A stretch of DNA of 64,000 bases, from positions 654,607 to 718,606 of the forward strand of contig JBAJFG010000276.1 in assembly GCA_037903475.1 (NCBI GenBank), given 5' to 3'. Shown piece after piece: positions 1-10,755 of this stretch. Made by a program: the position numbers and the translations under genes. A model generated the notes under the pieces. The model saw only the letters and a program-made list of their open reading frames with translations. It was not told the origin of the DNA and searched no databases. Every line of letters starts with the position of its first letter. Position 1 is the stretch's first letter. The stretch comes from Ancylostoma caninum. Its lineage: Eukaryota; Nematoda; Chromadorea; Rhabditida; Ancylostomatidae.

Positions 1-640
1 TAACAGAACCAATCGTGAAGTACATGGAAAGCTCTATGTAAGGGAACAATATTAGCAGTACCTAGTGGAGTTTGGTGCCGGATCACCCTCGTGCAGATCG
101 TTCTCGTCGTTCTCTACAAACATATTGGGGCTTTCGGACCCATCGTTCGCGGGGAGCGCTCGCTTTGCTTGCCGCTGGAAAAAAAGTATTTTCTCCTTAG
201 TCGTAGTGTTAGGAACCGCGAAGTATGCAACATTACTCACGTTACATGGCAGCCATTTGTTGTTATCAGCATCGTATTTGTATGAATGAATATCGCGCCT
301 AAACCATTCTTGGCACTCATCTATTTATTTTCATGACAGAGCAGAAAGTGAGGAATGAACCTACACAGCCAATTGCAACGCTTTGAACAAGGATGCAAGC
401 CAGTCCCGTCTCTCTCGTTTTAGCTGGGCGAATCGATCACGTCTCTCGGCATCAGTGGCTCCTAATTCAAGAATCTGCAAAAATCTTGATATTGAATAAC
501 AGACAGAAGATGTTATGGAACTGCCTCACCTCGACTGTTGTACTCGACAAGGAGTGGATTTCAGGGCATCGTGGCCATAATCTAGTAGATCTTCTCCGAG
601 ACCTAGGATAGCTTAATAAATGCATTTTCATTAAGAAGAT
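1..640. other. no gene recognised
   Basis: I see no convincing exon, repeat or RNA gene. Open frames here are short, overlap on both strands and lack supporting splice sites. The last part may hold a further downstream exon of the minus-strand gene that starts at 1539: a tract at about 540-605 reads LGEDLLDYGHDALKS on the minus strand after a possible TAG acceptor, but this is weak. Confidence 0.4.
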
Positions 641-1539
641 AGAATAATCAACTGACTTTGATATTCTTCTCGGTTTGAAGCCGTCCACGGATAACGATAG
701 CAGGACAGTCAAACGTCGCTCCTCAAATTCATGAGTTTCAATGTTTCTGTAGTGCCCATCGAAAGCCCTGATGTCAGCGCGATTTTCATTTCGAGCTCCC
801 TTCAATGTTCATTATTACTACCGCATAGTCATACCTATCTTCGTGAAAAACATAGTACCCTGTGCTCATGAAGGCTCTGATGCGAAGCAATTATTCTCTC
901 GACATCGCGAACAAGTACTTCGGAAAGCTGGGGAATGAAGTTCATTACGTGGACTTCAACTCTCTGCATACGTTTCGCCCTTTTAATGTTCAAGCTAAAA
1001 TAGAAGTGTAGTTGAATTGATCACTCCAAAACAATGAAATTTGAGCGCTTCTAACCCATAGATGCCACAGCTCCGATTTCCGCAAGCAACTTGATTCTCG
1101 TTCAATCCTTCGTTACATGCACAACAAAAAAAGTATCGTTGTCGATTGTTTTCTTGAAGGAGAGCTTGATTGAAATTTGCGACATGTACATTATACTGAA
1201 AATCAAATTTTCAGCTTCAAAAAGATGTGACCTTGTTTAAATGATACCGATATGGGAGGGGGCGCTCCATATATGACAGCCATTAATTGTTCCATGCGCG
1301 CAACCTCTTCATCGGACAAATCGAAGTGCTGGACGTACATGGCATAATATACAATGCGCTTCTGGGTGGCTGAATCCAGATATTTGTAGAGAATGGAAAT
1401 GCACCGCAAATAAAGTACGACGATTACATACACATTCTGGCGCTCTCCGCCTCCTGTGGTGGATCTCCATTCGACTCCACCGAATCATACTCATATTGAA
1501 TACTCTCGTCCAGACGAATTTGATCATCCAGAGGTTCAC
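641..1539 (-). CDS. spliced gene fragment, unidentified (possibly transposase-like)
   Basis: Four exons can be joined on the minus strand with consistent phase: 1539-1432, 1369-1248, 1195-1056 and 994-about 835, with introns of 62, 52 and 61 bases that start GTATGT, GTATCA or GTTAGA and end TTCAG, TTTTCAG or TTTTAG. Exon 1 is acidic (DDQIRLDESIQYEYDSVES), exon 2 reads DLSDEEVARMEQLMAV, exon 3 is cysteine-rich (FFCCACNEGLNENQVAC) and exon 4 reads MNFIPQLSEVLVRDVERI. A fifth open block at about 810-650 contains LTVLLSLSVDGFKPRRISKS. The join from exon 4 to this block is unclear: the best donor runs into an in-frame TAG, so the gene may be broken or spliced differently. The LSVDGFKP block faintly recalls nematode transposase-like proteins with an LSxDG segment, but that is recollection, not proof. 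Neither the true start nor end is seen. Confidence 0.5.
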
Positions 1540-2107
1540 CTACACACCTTACGGTTAGGAAACCGTTCACTCCAAAAAAATGAATCGCTATACTTTAGTG
1601 GCCCTAAATGCTTAAAAAATTGTGGAAAGGAGATCATCTGATTAAGGGGGTGGAGCGGGGGTAGGAGGGGGGGGGGCAACTTCACGCGCTGAGCACGATA
1701 GTCAGCATCATTTTTCATGACGCTACCGGTTTTCCGCCGAAATAAGGTTTTCTTCCAACTACCACAGCAATACTAAGAGTTGCCACCTGCGACCGCCCCA
1801 GAATGGCTCTGCCCAGTTGCGTTCTTAGGCTGTGATTATCTCAATGGTCTCGAACCTTATAACTGCTTGCAGCACAGTATTTTCCAGTGCCGAGAATCCC
1901 ACCAGCATAGTTGTTTTTTTTTGTTTGGCACAGCCCATGGCTCACACTACCATTTTACTATCCTTAGTATATCCTTTACCTCTCAAAATTAAAGCTAGAA
2001 ATGGACCAAGACTCGGCGAAGGCGATTTTGTTGCATTTTCTAATTTACTTGTTCGGTAGAGCAGTGTTTTCACTTCCACAGTTTTCCGTTTGCTGTTTTT
2101 TTTTCCT
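1540..2107. other. no gene recognised
   Basis: Non-coding by inspection. It holds a G-run near 1668-1676 and several poly-T tracts. Upstream exons of the minus-strand gene ending at 1539 could lie here but I could not place one. Confidence 0.35.
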
Positions 2108-2117
2108 CCACGATTGA

Positions 2118-2162
2118 TTGTGGCACACCTTATGGTGTAATAAATAAATGAAATAAATAAAT
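2118..2162 (+). repeat. LINE-type 3' tail: hairpin plus AATAAAT repeats
   Basis: A perfect 5-bp hairpin (ACACC, loop TTAT, GGTGT) is followed directly by AATAAATAAATGAAATAAAT. The same layout ends the recognisable LINE at 37.9 kb and recurs near 58.5 and 60.8 kb, so this is read as the 3' end of a heavily truncated LINE copy. Confidence 0.5.
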
Positions 2163-2483
2163 ACTACCGTAGCTTAACCGAGGCCGGATTATTAGTTGGA
2201 ACGGACGCGATAACCATTATCAGCTTGCGAAATAACGGTCATATGGAAAGTTTCAGACGATTGTTTGAATCATCTACAATACATAACCTCCATTGTCCCA
2301 TGAAAATGGGAACACGGTTATAATGTGATGCAATACCATGCACTGGCACCTCAAATATCCTTCCCATGCAAAATATCAGTGTAAAAATGTTTTGGTCTCC
2401 CGGACACAGCAATGCTCAAAGCTGCACGACAGATAAGTGCTGAGCAGAAAAATACTAAATAGTAAAATAAACCTGCGCCCTCC

Positions 2484-2905
2484 TCACTGTCGGAGAGTGG
2501 AGAGTTCTGCGAGAGTGTCGGCTGCAACGAATTCTTCCTCCTGTTCTTCTCGTCGTCTTAACTGAGCCACGTGCATCCTGTTCCGACGTAGCTCACGAAT
2601 ATGCGCGGCCACAGTATCTGTAAAACACATGTCATGACTGAATGCGAGAAAAAACATTCGCGAGACAACTCGATTTCTTTTTTTTTTGAGAATTGAAGCA
2701 TGGCACACATATTCGGGGCAATAGCAGGAAACGTTAGCATTTATGAATTGTGGACGACTAAAATTTTAAGCCAAACTTGGCCACTAGATAACATTTCTAT
2801 TGAAAAAACCAATTGCCTCCAAATACGCGCGTTCCCACATATCACGGTGCCGGAAAAATCTGACGTCGCGACATCCTTGTACTGCGGCACAGCGCACCAG
2901 CGCAC
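2484..2905 (-). CDS. spliced gene fragment with charged helical C-terminus
   Basis: Two exons join in phase on the minus strand. Exon 2905-2810 follows TCTTTTGCAG and reads RFFRHRDMWERAYLEAI; it ends in a GTTTTT donor. The terminal exon 2617-2484 follows GTGTTTTACAG and reads HIRELRRNRMHVAQLRR then EEQEEEFVAADTLAEL and ends at TGA. The codon split across the intron (192 bases) stays in frame. The C-terminus is strongly charged and probably helical. An earlier exon may lie at about 3118-3060, where a frame reads VVNECMQTAVPVGVHLI, but I could not join it in phase. The function is not recognised. Confidence 0.45.
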
Positions 2906-3360
2906 CTGCAAAAGATTCCTCAATAAAGATACTGATGGGCAGCGAAAAACATGATAGGCGGAATGAAAAAACAAAAAATTTTATTGACCCTCTAAGCTTG
3001 AAACCTATTCGAAATCCATAGATACTATACGATACAGTGGTTGTTTACAGAAACAACTGTTCTATTAAGTGCACCCCAACGGGAACTGCAGTTTGCATGC
3101 ACTCATTGACGACCTCTCTAGTGAAAGATAAGATGATAGGCTTTTATTACCAGAGCGAAATCGAAGTGCGACACAAAGGAAGAGGAAACTATGAGTTGAA
3201 TAAAGGAGGATGAGCCCCCTCCAGATGATTTCACAAATCCCCGCCAAATGTGCCATTTAAACTGCCAGTGCACTTTTCCGTACTTCTTAATGTTAATCTC
3301 ACGCACTGCTGCAGACTTCTAGTCACGCCGCTCGCACGGTGCTTGACTCCGCCCACTTTT
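2906..3360. other. no complete feature; possible upstream exon
   Basis: Mostly non-coding. The stretch 3060-3118 has a coding-like minus-strand frame that may belong to the gene ending at 2484. Two near-identical motifs, CACGCCGCTCGCACGGTGC and TACGCCGCTCGCACGCACC, lie at about 3325 and 3365 next to the following PLE fragment. Confidence 0.3.
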
Positions 3361-3374
3361 AAGGTACGCCGCTC

Positions 3375-4090
3375 GCACGCACCAAGTGTCTGAGTGTACC
3401 AAAGAACAAATCTGTCAGCTGAGGGGTACGGTGTGCCTCATCGCATGCGGAGGCTGTGGAGGGAAATACGTGGGAGAAACAATGAGGCCCTTACGAATGC
3501 GACTGGAGGAGCACCGCAGGGCATACAAATAATCATATAACGTACACTTTCTCCTACGCGTCAGGAAGCTTTTCAAGACATTGCACTCTGAAACACACGT
3601 ACGAGCGTGCTCCGAAGTTGAAAGTCAGTGTCCTCCACCGTCATCCTGTGAATGCTCTGGAAAGGAAAATTATGGAGGCACTGGAAATAAGCAGGCACAG
3701 ACCAGAGATAAACAAGTGAGAGGAGTTGCGTGATGTGTTAAGATTGATCACATAACTATGAGTATATGCCTCTCCGATCACTTGCCCTAACGTAGTAGTT
3801 CCATTCTGTGACCAACATCTTAGGAGCGAGGTTCTTCTTTTCTTAACATGTTGAATGTCGAACATCAACCTAGGTTATCGATGTATAGGTCAGCAATTGC
3901 CTGAGAGCAAACGAATTCAGAAATACTTACTAACTTCCTGCCTTTAGTAGGTATTGTTCAACTGTCCCTATTTATAAGCTTGTGATGAGATAGCAATGAA
4001 TTGTTAATATTTAGGTCTGGAGAAGGCATTAAATGCCGAAAGCTCACGAATAAAGGCCTTGAGAAGCTTTCAATTGAACAACTATATCAG
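3375..4090 (+). mobile_element. Penelope-like element fragment (GIY-YIG endonuclease part)
   Basis: A plus-strand frame at about 3385-3530 reads CTKEQICQLRGTVCLIACGG and continues with KYVGETMRPLRMRLEEHRRA, which is the cysteine motif plus GIY-YIG nuclease signature of Penelope-like endonucleases (here the first tyrosine position is altered to C). It runs into an in-frame TAA at about 3531. A second block near 3615-3720 reads APKLKVSVLHRHP and MEALEISRHRPEINK, the usual C-terminal end of PLE proteins (ending in EINxxEEL). No reverse transcriptase is left. The 3' flank holds a degenerate hammerhead-like motif at 4017. This is an old 5'-truncated copy. Confidence 0.75.
4017..4045 (+). ncRNA. 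degenerate hammerhead-ribozyme-like core
   Basis: CTGGAGA is followed by a stem (GGCATT/AATGCC) and GAAAG. The hammerhead core should read CTGANGA, stem II, GAAA, so one core base (A6 position) is changed to G. Its position 3' of PLE endonuclease sequence fits the ribozymes known in Penelope-like elements. Probably inactive. Confidence 0.4.
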
Positions 4091-5929
4091 CGAACTAAAT
4101 TTTCTTGGTATCCTGGAAATTCATGAAACTTAGGCCTGGATTAAAGATTGCATGCCTGTTCCTCTTAGTTTGGCGATGGTAAATGTGTTCGACTTCGACT
4201 CAGTTGTTCTTTATGTCCTTCGTCATCTTCGCCACTACCCAAAACACTCCGCCCATTCATTTGTCACTTTTTAAGCAGTTGTTTTTGTTTTTTGTTCTTT
4301 CTTCTTGTTCGTATCCATTGGTGGCATGGAGAGGTGTTGTCTTACTATGTCTCTTGATCTTATGGTGGTTACTTAACGCAAAACATGCTAGCTTGAGGGT
4401 TTGAAAAACTTTTCAAAAAATTGAGACCTCCTCACCCCTGGCCGTTTGTTCCTACCCAACCTTCAGGATTAAGGGGTTAGATAGTATACCGTTTGTCGAA
4501 GTTCCTGTAGGTTCCGAGGACGCTCCTATGGCCTTCCCAGGAGACTGAGGGCACCTTGCTATTTGATGTGGGTGCATCAACGCCTACCAGAGCCCATAAG
4601 GTCTTAGCTGTTGACGAGTGACATTCAATGTGAGTCATTACTGAGTTTAAGTTCTCATTTATACAATTAGTTACTAGCTTTTTTGAACGACACTATTTCT
4701 AATACCAATCAAACGGAATGTCCTCTATTTAGTCGTACTAAGTTTTTGACATTTTCTCTACGTTAGCCCTGTAGTAGGTTTGATACCTATATTAATTCAG
4801 TTTGTTTTTCAAGTTCTGTTTTGTTTGTTTTGTGTTCTGCCCCCGTATGTTTATACATAGTTGCGCACCTTCGAGTGCAGAAAAATTAAATGAAAATAAA
4901 TCGAAGCCGAATTTGTTCTGTCTAAAGCGGGTGTACCACTTCTGTGCTGTCCATTCAGTAGTAGAGGTTCCTCTCTGGATGTCATTGATACCCCTAGCTA
5001 TTTGAGCTACGTTTGATCTATGATCGAAGCTGAACGGTAGGCGGCTGCGGAGAGGTTCAGTTTTGTCGGCTTGGAGGGTAACATTCCATGCGATAGAAAG
5101 TAAGGTGAAGAGAGAATTGAGGGACGCGGTTGTGATAAAAACGGGAACTACAAAATGGGTCATGACAGCGAATCAAGCGAGGTTCAAATCATCGTGAAAA
5201 AACAAAGTGAAAAAAGTTGCACGAATTTATTCCCCAATCAATATAATGAGAAATAATCCAGTAAAATCCTCCTATATAAAGACTGGTAAGGGTCCAGATT
5301 TTTCTGGCGTCAGACCATGAGAGTCTTGTGAAATCTTTTGTGCAGTGTAGTGCATAGACAATAGTGGAGGGAGAGATGCGCAAACGTCATACGAAAAACC
5401 GATTTATGGAGCGAGATGAGATTATATCTGCGCGGGACCCGCAATTTCGAAATCCTTGCACAGTGACTGTCCTACGCTGGCGGTCTCACAGCCAACCGAT
5501 GAGACAGAGCCAGCAAAGCTTTAAGGCAGCACATTATACGGAACAGGATAGCCACTGCTCTTCACTCAAAACCAACGCTTGCACTGCAGATCAGCATGGG
5601 CGAGATCCGCGTGCGGCCTGGGAGCCCTCTAGGGCCAGTGCAGCGGTGGTATCCGCCGCACTTCCCACATGCCGCACTTTCTCGTCCTAGCATCCGTCCG
5701 AGAACTCTGAGCAATTCAGCAGCCACGGAAGAGATTCCAGTTGTACACTCACATGCATAGAAAAAGTGCGTCATTACAAACCACTGTGACACTTCCTGTG
5801 ATCAAGTATGTAATTATTCAAATTTTCTGGATAACTCCTAACTTCCTCCCATTGCTCTCGAGATTTACAAAGGGTAAGAACGCACAGACGATAGGTGTGC
5901 CAGGGGCGAATAGTGACAGATACCGCTAT
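4091..5929. other. no gene recognised
   Basis: Only short open frames on both strands without splice support. The stretch 4797-5163 and the frame at 5364-5690 were looked at and show no recognisable motif. The region is probably intergenic or decayed repeat. Confidence 0.4.
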
Positions 5930-6800
5930 GTTGATGGAGCAGGGGTTATACTGCAACTCAACGTTGCGGAAAAGCCAGGATACGGGTTCGCAGATAAAGG
6001 AGGGGTCTGACATGGCCCAGGTGGGAGAAATGCCAGAATAGGGGTTCACCGATGGACGATGGGTCTGTGGTGGCCAAAAAGTGAGTGAATGACAGGAAAC
6101 GGTCATGCCGATGGAACAGAGGTCCGCTGTGGAACAGGTGTGGGGAACACCAGCATTCTGATAAACTGAAGGGAGGATGGGTCTGCTGTGGCCTGGAAGT
6201 TGAGGGAACGCCAGCATTCGGGTCTAACGAAGAGGGTTTTCTGGGGCCTAAAAGTTGAGGGAACTCCCAGATACGGGTACGCAGATTGAGGAGGGGTGCA
6301 TTGTGGTCTGAATATGTGGGGAACGCCAAGATACGGGTTCGCTGGCGTAGGAGAGGTCCGCTGTGCCCCTGGTGCGAGGAACGCCAGAATATAGGTAGCC
6401 AAAACTGTGAGAATGACAGGATACGGTTATGCAGATGGCAAGTTGGCTCAATTGTTAAAAACGCCAGCATTCGGGTCCATCGAAGAGGGGATGAGTCTGC
6501 TGTGGCCTGAAAGTTGAGAGAACTCCAGGATACGGGTTCGTGGATGGAGGAGGGGCTGCGCTGTGGTCTAAAAATGTAGGGAACGTCGAGGTAGGGGTTC
6601 ACGGGTATAAGAGAGGTCCGCTGTGGTCCAGGTGCTAGGAACGCCAGAATGTGGGTCTGCTGTCCGCTTAATATGTGGGAATGCCAGGATGCGGTTATGA
6701 CGATGGAGTGGGGGTCCGCTGTGGCCCGGGTGTGACGAGCGAGAAGATACTGGTTCACGGATGGAGGAGAGGTCCGCTTTTGCCCAGGTGTGAATAACTT
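5930..6800 (-). repeat. ~60-bp minisatellite array, diverged copy
   Basis: About fourteen diverged units resemble GGTCCGCTGTGGCCCAGGTG, GGGAACGCCAGGATACGGGT and a TGGAGGAG end. The unit is the reverse complement of the cleaner array at 12.75-14.1 kb. Because the unit length is close to a multiple of three and stops are rare, long frames stay open (for example 5958-6758 on the minus strand), but the repeated frames are out of step with each other and are not read as genes. Confidence 0.8.
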
Positions 6801-7099
6801 CGTGAATAGCTCAAATGGCAGGAAACGCGCCTTAAAGAAAAATGTTCGTCCAACAACAATCTCAACCTGAATTACTTCGAGTTCTTAATTACACTGTGTC
6901 GGTTACAGCAAATAGTCTACAGTACTAGATTCATATAAATGATAAGCACGCGCACAGTTGAGGATGACTAGCCATGGTAGGTGTTGTTAAAGAAGTGCGG
7001 TGACAACAAACGAGGGATGTATCATTGCATCGGAAAGTGAATTTACATGGTGATGTGTGATAAAGAGTGCTCGAGCAAGGCGCATACAAGAAGTCCGGA
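6801..7099. other. no feature seen
   Basis: Unique-looking AT-rich sequence without a convincing exon. Confidence 0.3.
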
Positions 7100-7345
7100 G
7101 TTGGCTAGGCGGCCAGACTGGTAGAATACACGCAACTCATAAGGAGAATTTCGTACTCAAACTCAATTAATTAGTATTTTCGCTTCTATTTCAATTTCCT
7201 AAGGATTTCATAGGCGCGGAACTTTTGCACCTACCTCAAGTGGCTGCCTCACCCCATTTTCTAGCGACCCGTAGGGGCGCTAGTTATTTTGAAAATGATA
7301 ATAAAACAGACAATTAAAAACGAACTAACGCAAGATTTTTATTTG
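7100..7345 (-). repeat. dispersed repeat family A, copy 1
   Basis: Matches the reverse complement of 12365-12550: shared blocks include the GCCGCC/GGCGGCC edge, AACTCATAAGGAGAATTTCG, TTTTGCACCTACCTCAAGTG and a small hairpin CTAGCG...CGCTAG. A following block (ACAAGATTTTTATTTGTATTG type, 7325-7350) occurs in the same orientation as its partner at 12.2 kb, so the copies are rearranged against each other. A third partial copy lies at 26657-26720. Confidence 0.6.
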
Positions 7346-7496
7346 TATTGTGTATTTTCAAAAAATGTGCGTCTCAGCACTCTGATTGGCAGTGCGGTCG
7401 GTCAAACAGTTGACTCACGATCGATCCCGCTTCTCTGACGAGTTTTATCGTCTGTTCCCTTCTTCATTCGTTCTAGGAGCTAAGAAAGAACAATAT

Positions 7497-7917
7497 CTAC
7501 ATATAAAACATAGAAACGCTTACGACACTTTTTCCAAAAACCTGGGCCGCGCGTGGGCGCCAAATTCAAACGGTAGAAGTGCATCTGTAAGCAAGATGGT
7601 GAACAGGAGGCCTTGGAAACATTGGAAACATGGGACACCATCCGAATAGGGGAGAATGCCTAGGATACTGTTCACGGGATAGTAGCGATCCGGATATCTA
7701 TTCATCAATCGATTTCATCGATTTTCCTAAGTTTACCTCCAATCCAAATCGAAATGGGCACACTGGGGTAATCCACCAGGTGATAACGAGTCTGAAGGCC
7801 ACTTTGCACTACGTGGTTATTGACTTATTGATTTTATCAATTTCATCGATTTTTTGCAAGTTCTGCTGCAGGTGTGGCGCAGCCGTACCCACAGGGGTTT
7901 TTCACCACATGGTCACA
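7497..7917 (+). repeat. ~420-bp direct repeat, copy 1
   Basis: Aligns with 8717-9110 over most of its length: shared blocks include AGAAACGCTTACG, GCGCGTGGGCGCC, GCAAGATGG, CGATTTTCCTAAGTTTACCTC and GTGGTTATTGA. TTATCGATTTTATCGA-type segments occur inside both copies and again at 31.9-32.2 kb. No coding pattern is recognised, although a plus-strand frame is open at 7630-8028. Confidence 0.65.
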
Positions 7918-8621
7918 AGGTTGACAACTTTCTTGCAGAGCCGATATCGATGCTTTATAAACTCAAGCGCAAACCAAGATATCCACGGCACTTGCTATCC
8001 CTTCTCTGATGACCACTATACGCATTAGTGGGTCGAAAATAAAACAGCTACATCCGAATCGATGGTTGGATTCTTGAAGAAAAATAAGGGAATGTCAACA
8101 ACTGTGCCTTTGCTCATTCCCGACCCGTTGGGTTCGATGAAGGGCAGTTTTTCTAACCCTTCAGCGCTATTACAATTTTCCAATGCATAGAATAGCTGAG
8201 AATGACTGTAAGTAACCGGTCTGGCCTGTAGTGACCACTAAGAATTGTTTGCCCTTCCCTGCCTGTTTTGATGGGTCAAGTGATGAGGGTCTATCTAGGT
8301 ATAAAAGGAGCCAGGTTTTGTCTTCACAGCCAGAAATGTAAGGAGATGAATGGAGGATGTGATGAGGCAAATGGAATCTCGCTCATAGTTCCCTTTTAGA
8401 AACTTCACATGAACCCACGTAGTCTTCCACATCAACGTGCTATGTTCCGCAACGCTCATCGCATGCTCCAACTGTGCCGACTACTTCACGCTGAAGACGT
8501 CAGCAGGCTCCGCCAGCTTCACTTCATTCTTTGAATCCCACCACACCTATCTCCTCCTCTTTAACGTGATATCGTAATCACCGTCACTGACCAATTACAG
8601 AATTTCTTTTCTCACAAACAC
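7918..8621. other. no gene recognised
   Basis: The spacer between the two direct-repeat copies. A 60-base block around 7970 (CACTTGCTATCCCTTCTCTG) recurs at about 9500, which suggests the duplicated unit is longer than the two strongest segments. Confidence 0.35.
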
Positions 8622-8660
8622 ATACACATACACATACATACATATACACACACACACTTT
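8622..8660. repeat. (CACATA)n/(CA)n microsatellite
   Basis: Simple repeat of ACACATACACATACATACATA type followed by (AC)n. Confidence 0.8.
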
Positions 8661-8716
8661 GCACCGAAATTTGTTGGTGCAACAAGGAGTGAACGTCTCA
8701 GTAGCTGAGTAGCCTA

Positions 8717-9110
8717 TATCTCTATATAAAATAGAGAAACGCTTACGGCACTTTTTTCAAAAACTGGACGGCGCGTGGGCGCCGAATGCAAACGATAGGA
8801 ATGCATGTGTAGGCAAGATGGCGAAGAAGGAGACTTGGAAACATGGGAGGCCATCCGAATAGGGCGGAGAGCCTAAGACACTGTTCACCGGGTAGTACCG
8901 ATCCAGATACCGTTTATCGATTTTGTCGATTTTCCTAAGTTTACCTCCAATCTGGATCGAAATGGACATACTCGGGTAATACACCACGCTGATCACGAAT
9001 CTGAAGGCAACTTTGCACCGCGTGGTTATTGATTTATTTATTTTATTGGTTTTTCGCAAGTTGCGCTGAAGGTGTGGCGGAACCATACCCAGGGTTTTTC
9101 ACCACGCTCA
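8717..9110 (+). repeat. ~420-bp direct repeat, copy 2
   Basis: Second copy of the unit at 7497-7917, about 1.2 kb downstream in the same orientation, clearly diverged. A shorter partial third repeat of its right end (CACCACGCTCATCACGACTC) follows at 9098-9160. Confidence 0.65.
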
Positions 9111-9539
9111 TCACGACTCTGAAGGCCGCGTGGTTATCGATTTATTGATTGGTTTTTCAGCAACCACCCTCCTGCGGAACCCGTCTACTCAAACTATTTA
9201 ATAGCCTATTTTAAATAAGATGATCTTGTATCAGTGCAGAAGCGTTTTTGATAATACAAGTGCGCGCAGAAAATTATCCTTCCCTCTTCGTCATGCCTCT
9301 GCGCGGTAGTGACGAAATCAGGTGCTAGTCAAGTGATAAGCACGAAACCTATGCACATATTGAAAATACCGTGCATCTTTTGTTTGTGGATCTCAGTTCT
9401 CACTTACACTTGTAGATAAGCACACTGCTGAACATAGCCAGACGAGGCGATTCAAATCATTTATGTTTGGAAAAGTAGAGCGGAAACCAGGGTATTCGCA
9501 GCACTTACTGTCCCTTCTCTGATAATTGTTCATCACGAT

Positions 9540-9642
9540 CGCAGCCCGATTGGCGTAATGGTCAGAGTAGAAACCCTAGGCAGCAACTAGGAACAGCTGC
9601 TGCTTGGGTTTCTACTCGAACCATTACGCCGTTTGGGCCGCG
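9540..9642. repeat. 103-bp imperfect palindrome (foldback)
   Basis: The left arm (GGCGTAATGGTCAGAGTAG, then AAACCCTAGGCAGCA) pairs with the right arm (TGCTGCTTGGGTTTCTACTC, then GAACCATTACGCC) around a ~12-base loop, and pairing extends outward through CGCAGCCC/GGGCCGCG with mismatches. The left arm resembles a tRNA A box (TGGCGTAATGG) and the reverse complement of the right arm carries GGTTCGA as in a B box, so a tRNA-derived foldback is possible. A hairpin RNA precursor is another option. Confidence 0.6.
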
Positions 9643-10580
9643 TTCGTGCCGCATAGTTTTCAAAGTTTGTGCAGGACCATTATCGACTCATAGGTTTTAT
9701 CGATTTTTCATGCGTTTCATTCCGGCGTGGTGGAACGATTTTCATTGGAGTTGTCTGGCATGCTGAACATGAGAAAAGGCTTGATCACAGTAGATTCTTG
9801 GAAATACATTGATAAAATCAATGAATCAATGCCTGCGCGCGAAATGTTCTTTGATTACGCCAATTATATGGGCCTTGAAAGCAGCCCATGCGTGAAAATT
9901 ATCGTGGCTTGAATGAGGACAGTTTTCAAATCTATCATTTTGAGTTTCAAACCTACATTTCAACCTGCATGACAAGCCATTTCTAACATGAAGCGACTAG
10001 TAATAGGAAAGACTAAGCAGAAACGTCCCAGACGATTTCCATTACTGTCACATGTATTTGAAAATGTTTCTATAACAATATTATGTTCTAACAGTAATGT
10101 TCACATGAACTTTGTTTTGTATGTAGCGAAAACTACATTCAATTCCAACTATGAAGTACCAAAAGACAAATTCTGCAACTTTCGACAATTTGAACATCCG
10201 CAAATTCAGGAAGCTTGAATGCGGATCTCCACAGAGTGACAGCGTTGATTACGTGAGCGTGCATGAAGAAAGCGTTTGTTTATGAAAACAAAGCTAAGAA
10301 ACCATGAAAACTCGTGAGATCACCGAAAAAAGCCGGCTTAATCACAAGTGCCTGTTGCCTGTTGATTAATTGATGAATATTAAGCAAGTAATTGGCATTT
10401 CTCCTCTGGTTTTCTCCGAACATTTGGTTTTAGGGTAAACAGCTTCTGAGCAGCGTTTCTCTCCTTGTCGATATTCCTACAGCGGTGCTTTATAGTCAAG
10501 CATGCAGTTCGTTTTGTATTAGGCCGGTGGCGACCAGTTGTCATAGTGAAGTGAGCGTGCTAACTACCACCTATGCTCAC
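9643..10580. other. no gene recognised
   Basis: Two plus-strand frames (9727-9912 and 9988-10218) are open but show no motif or splice support. Confidence 0.35.
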
Positions 10581-10755
10581 CGTTCCGTCTTATTGTAATG
10601 CTTTTTTCGTTGAGCTTTCTCGAAACTTGTTGTTCTGTAGTGTCTTCCTCACTCCTTGCGTCTGCTGGTGCTCTTTTCAATTCTTCGACATTTAAAATAT
10701 CATGTCGAATTTGCTGAACATGAATACTCTTCTCTTCATTCTCATTTGACAGCAT
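10581..10755 (-). CDS. possible first exon, charged peptide
   Basis: From an ATG at 10755 the minus strand reads MLSNENEEKSIHVQQIRHD with further charged residues (VEELKRAPADARSEEDT) and stops at a strong donor, AACG then GTGAGC, at 10580. The composition is unlike the surrounding non-coding sequence. No partner exon was found downstream, so this is a candidate only. Confidence 0.3.

Noticed and set aside
5958..6758. 266-codon minus-strand frame
   Set aside because: It lies wholly in the diverged minisatellite and has the same repeat-driven openness as the array at 13 kb.
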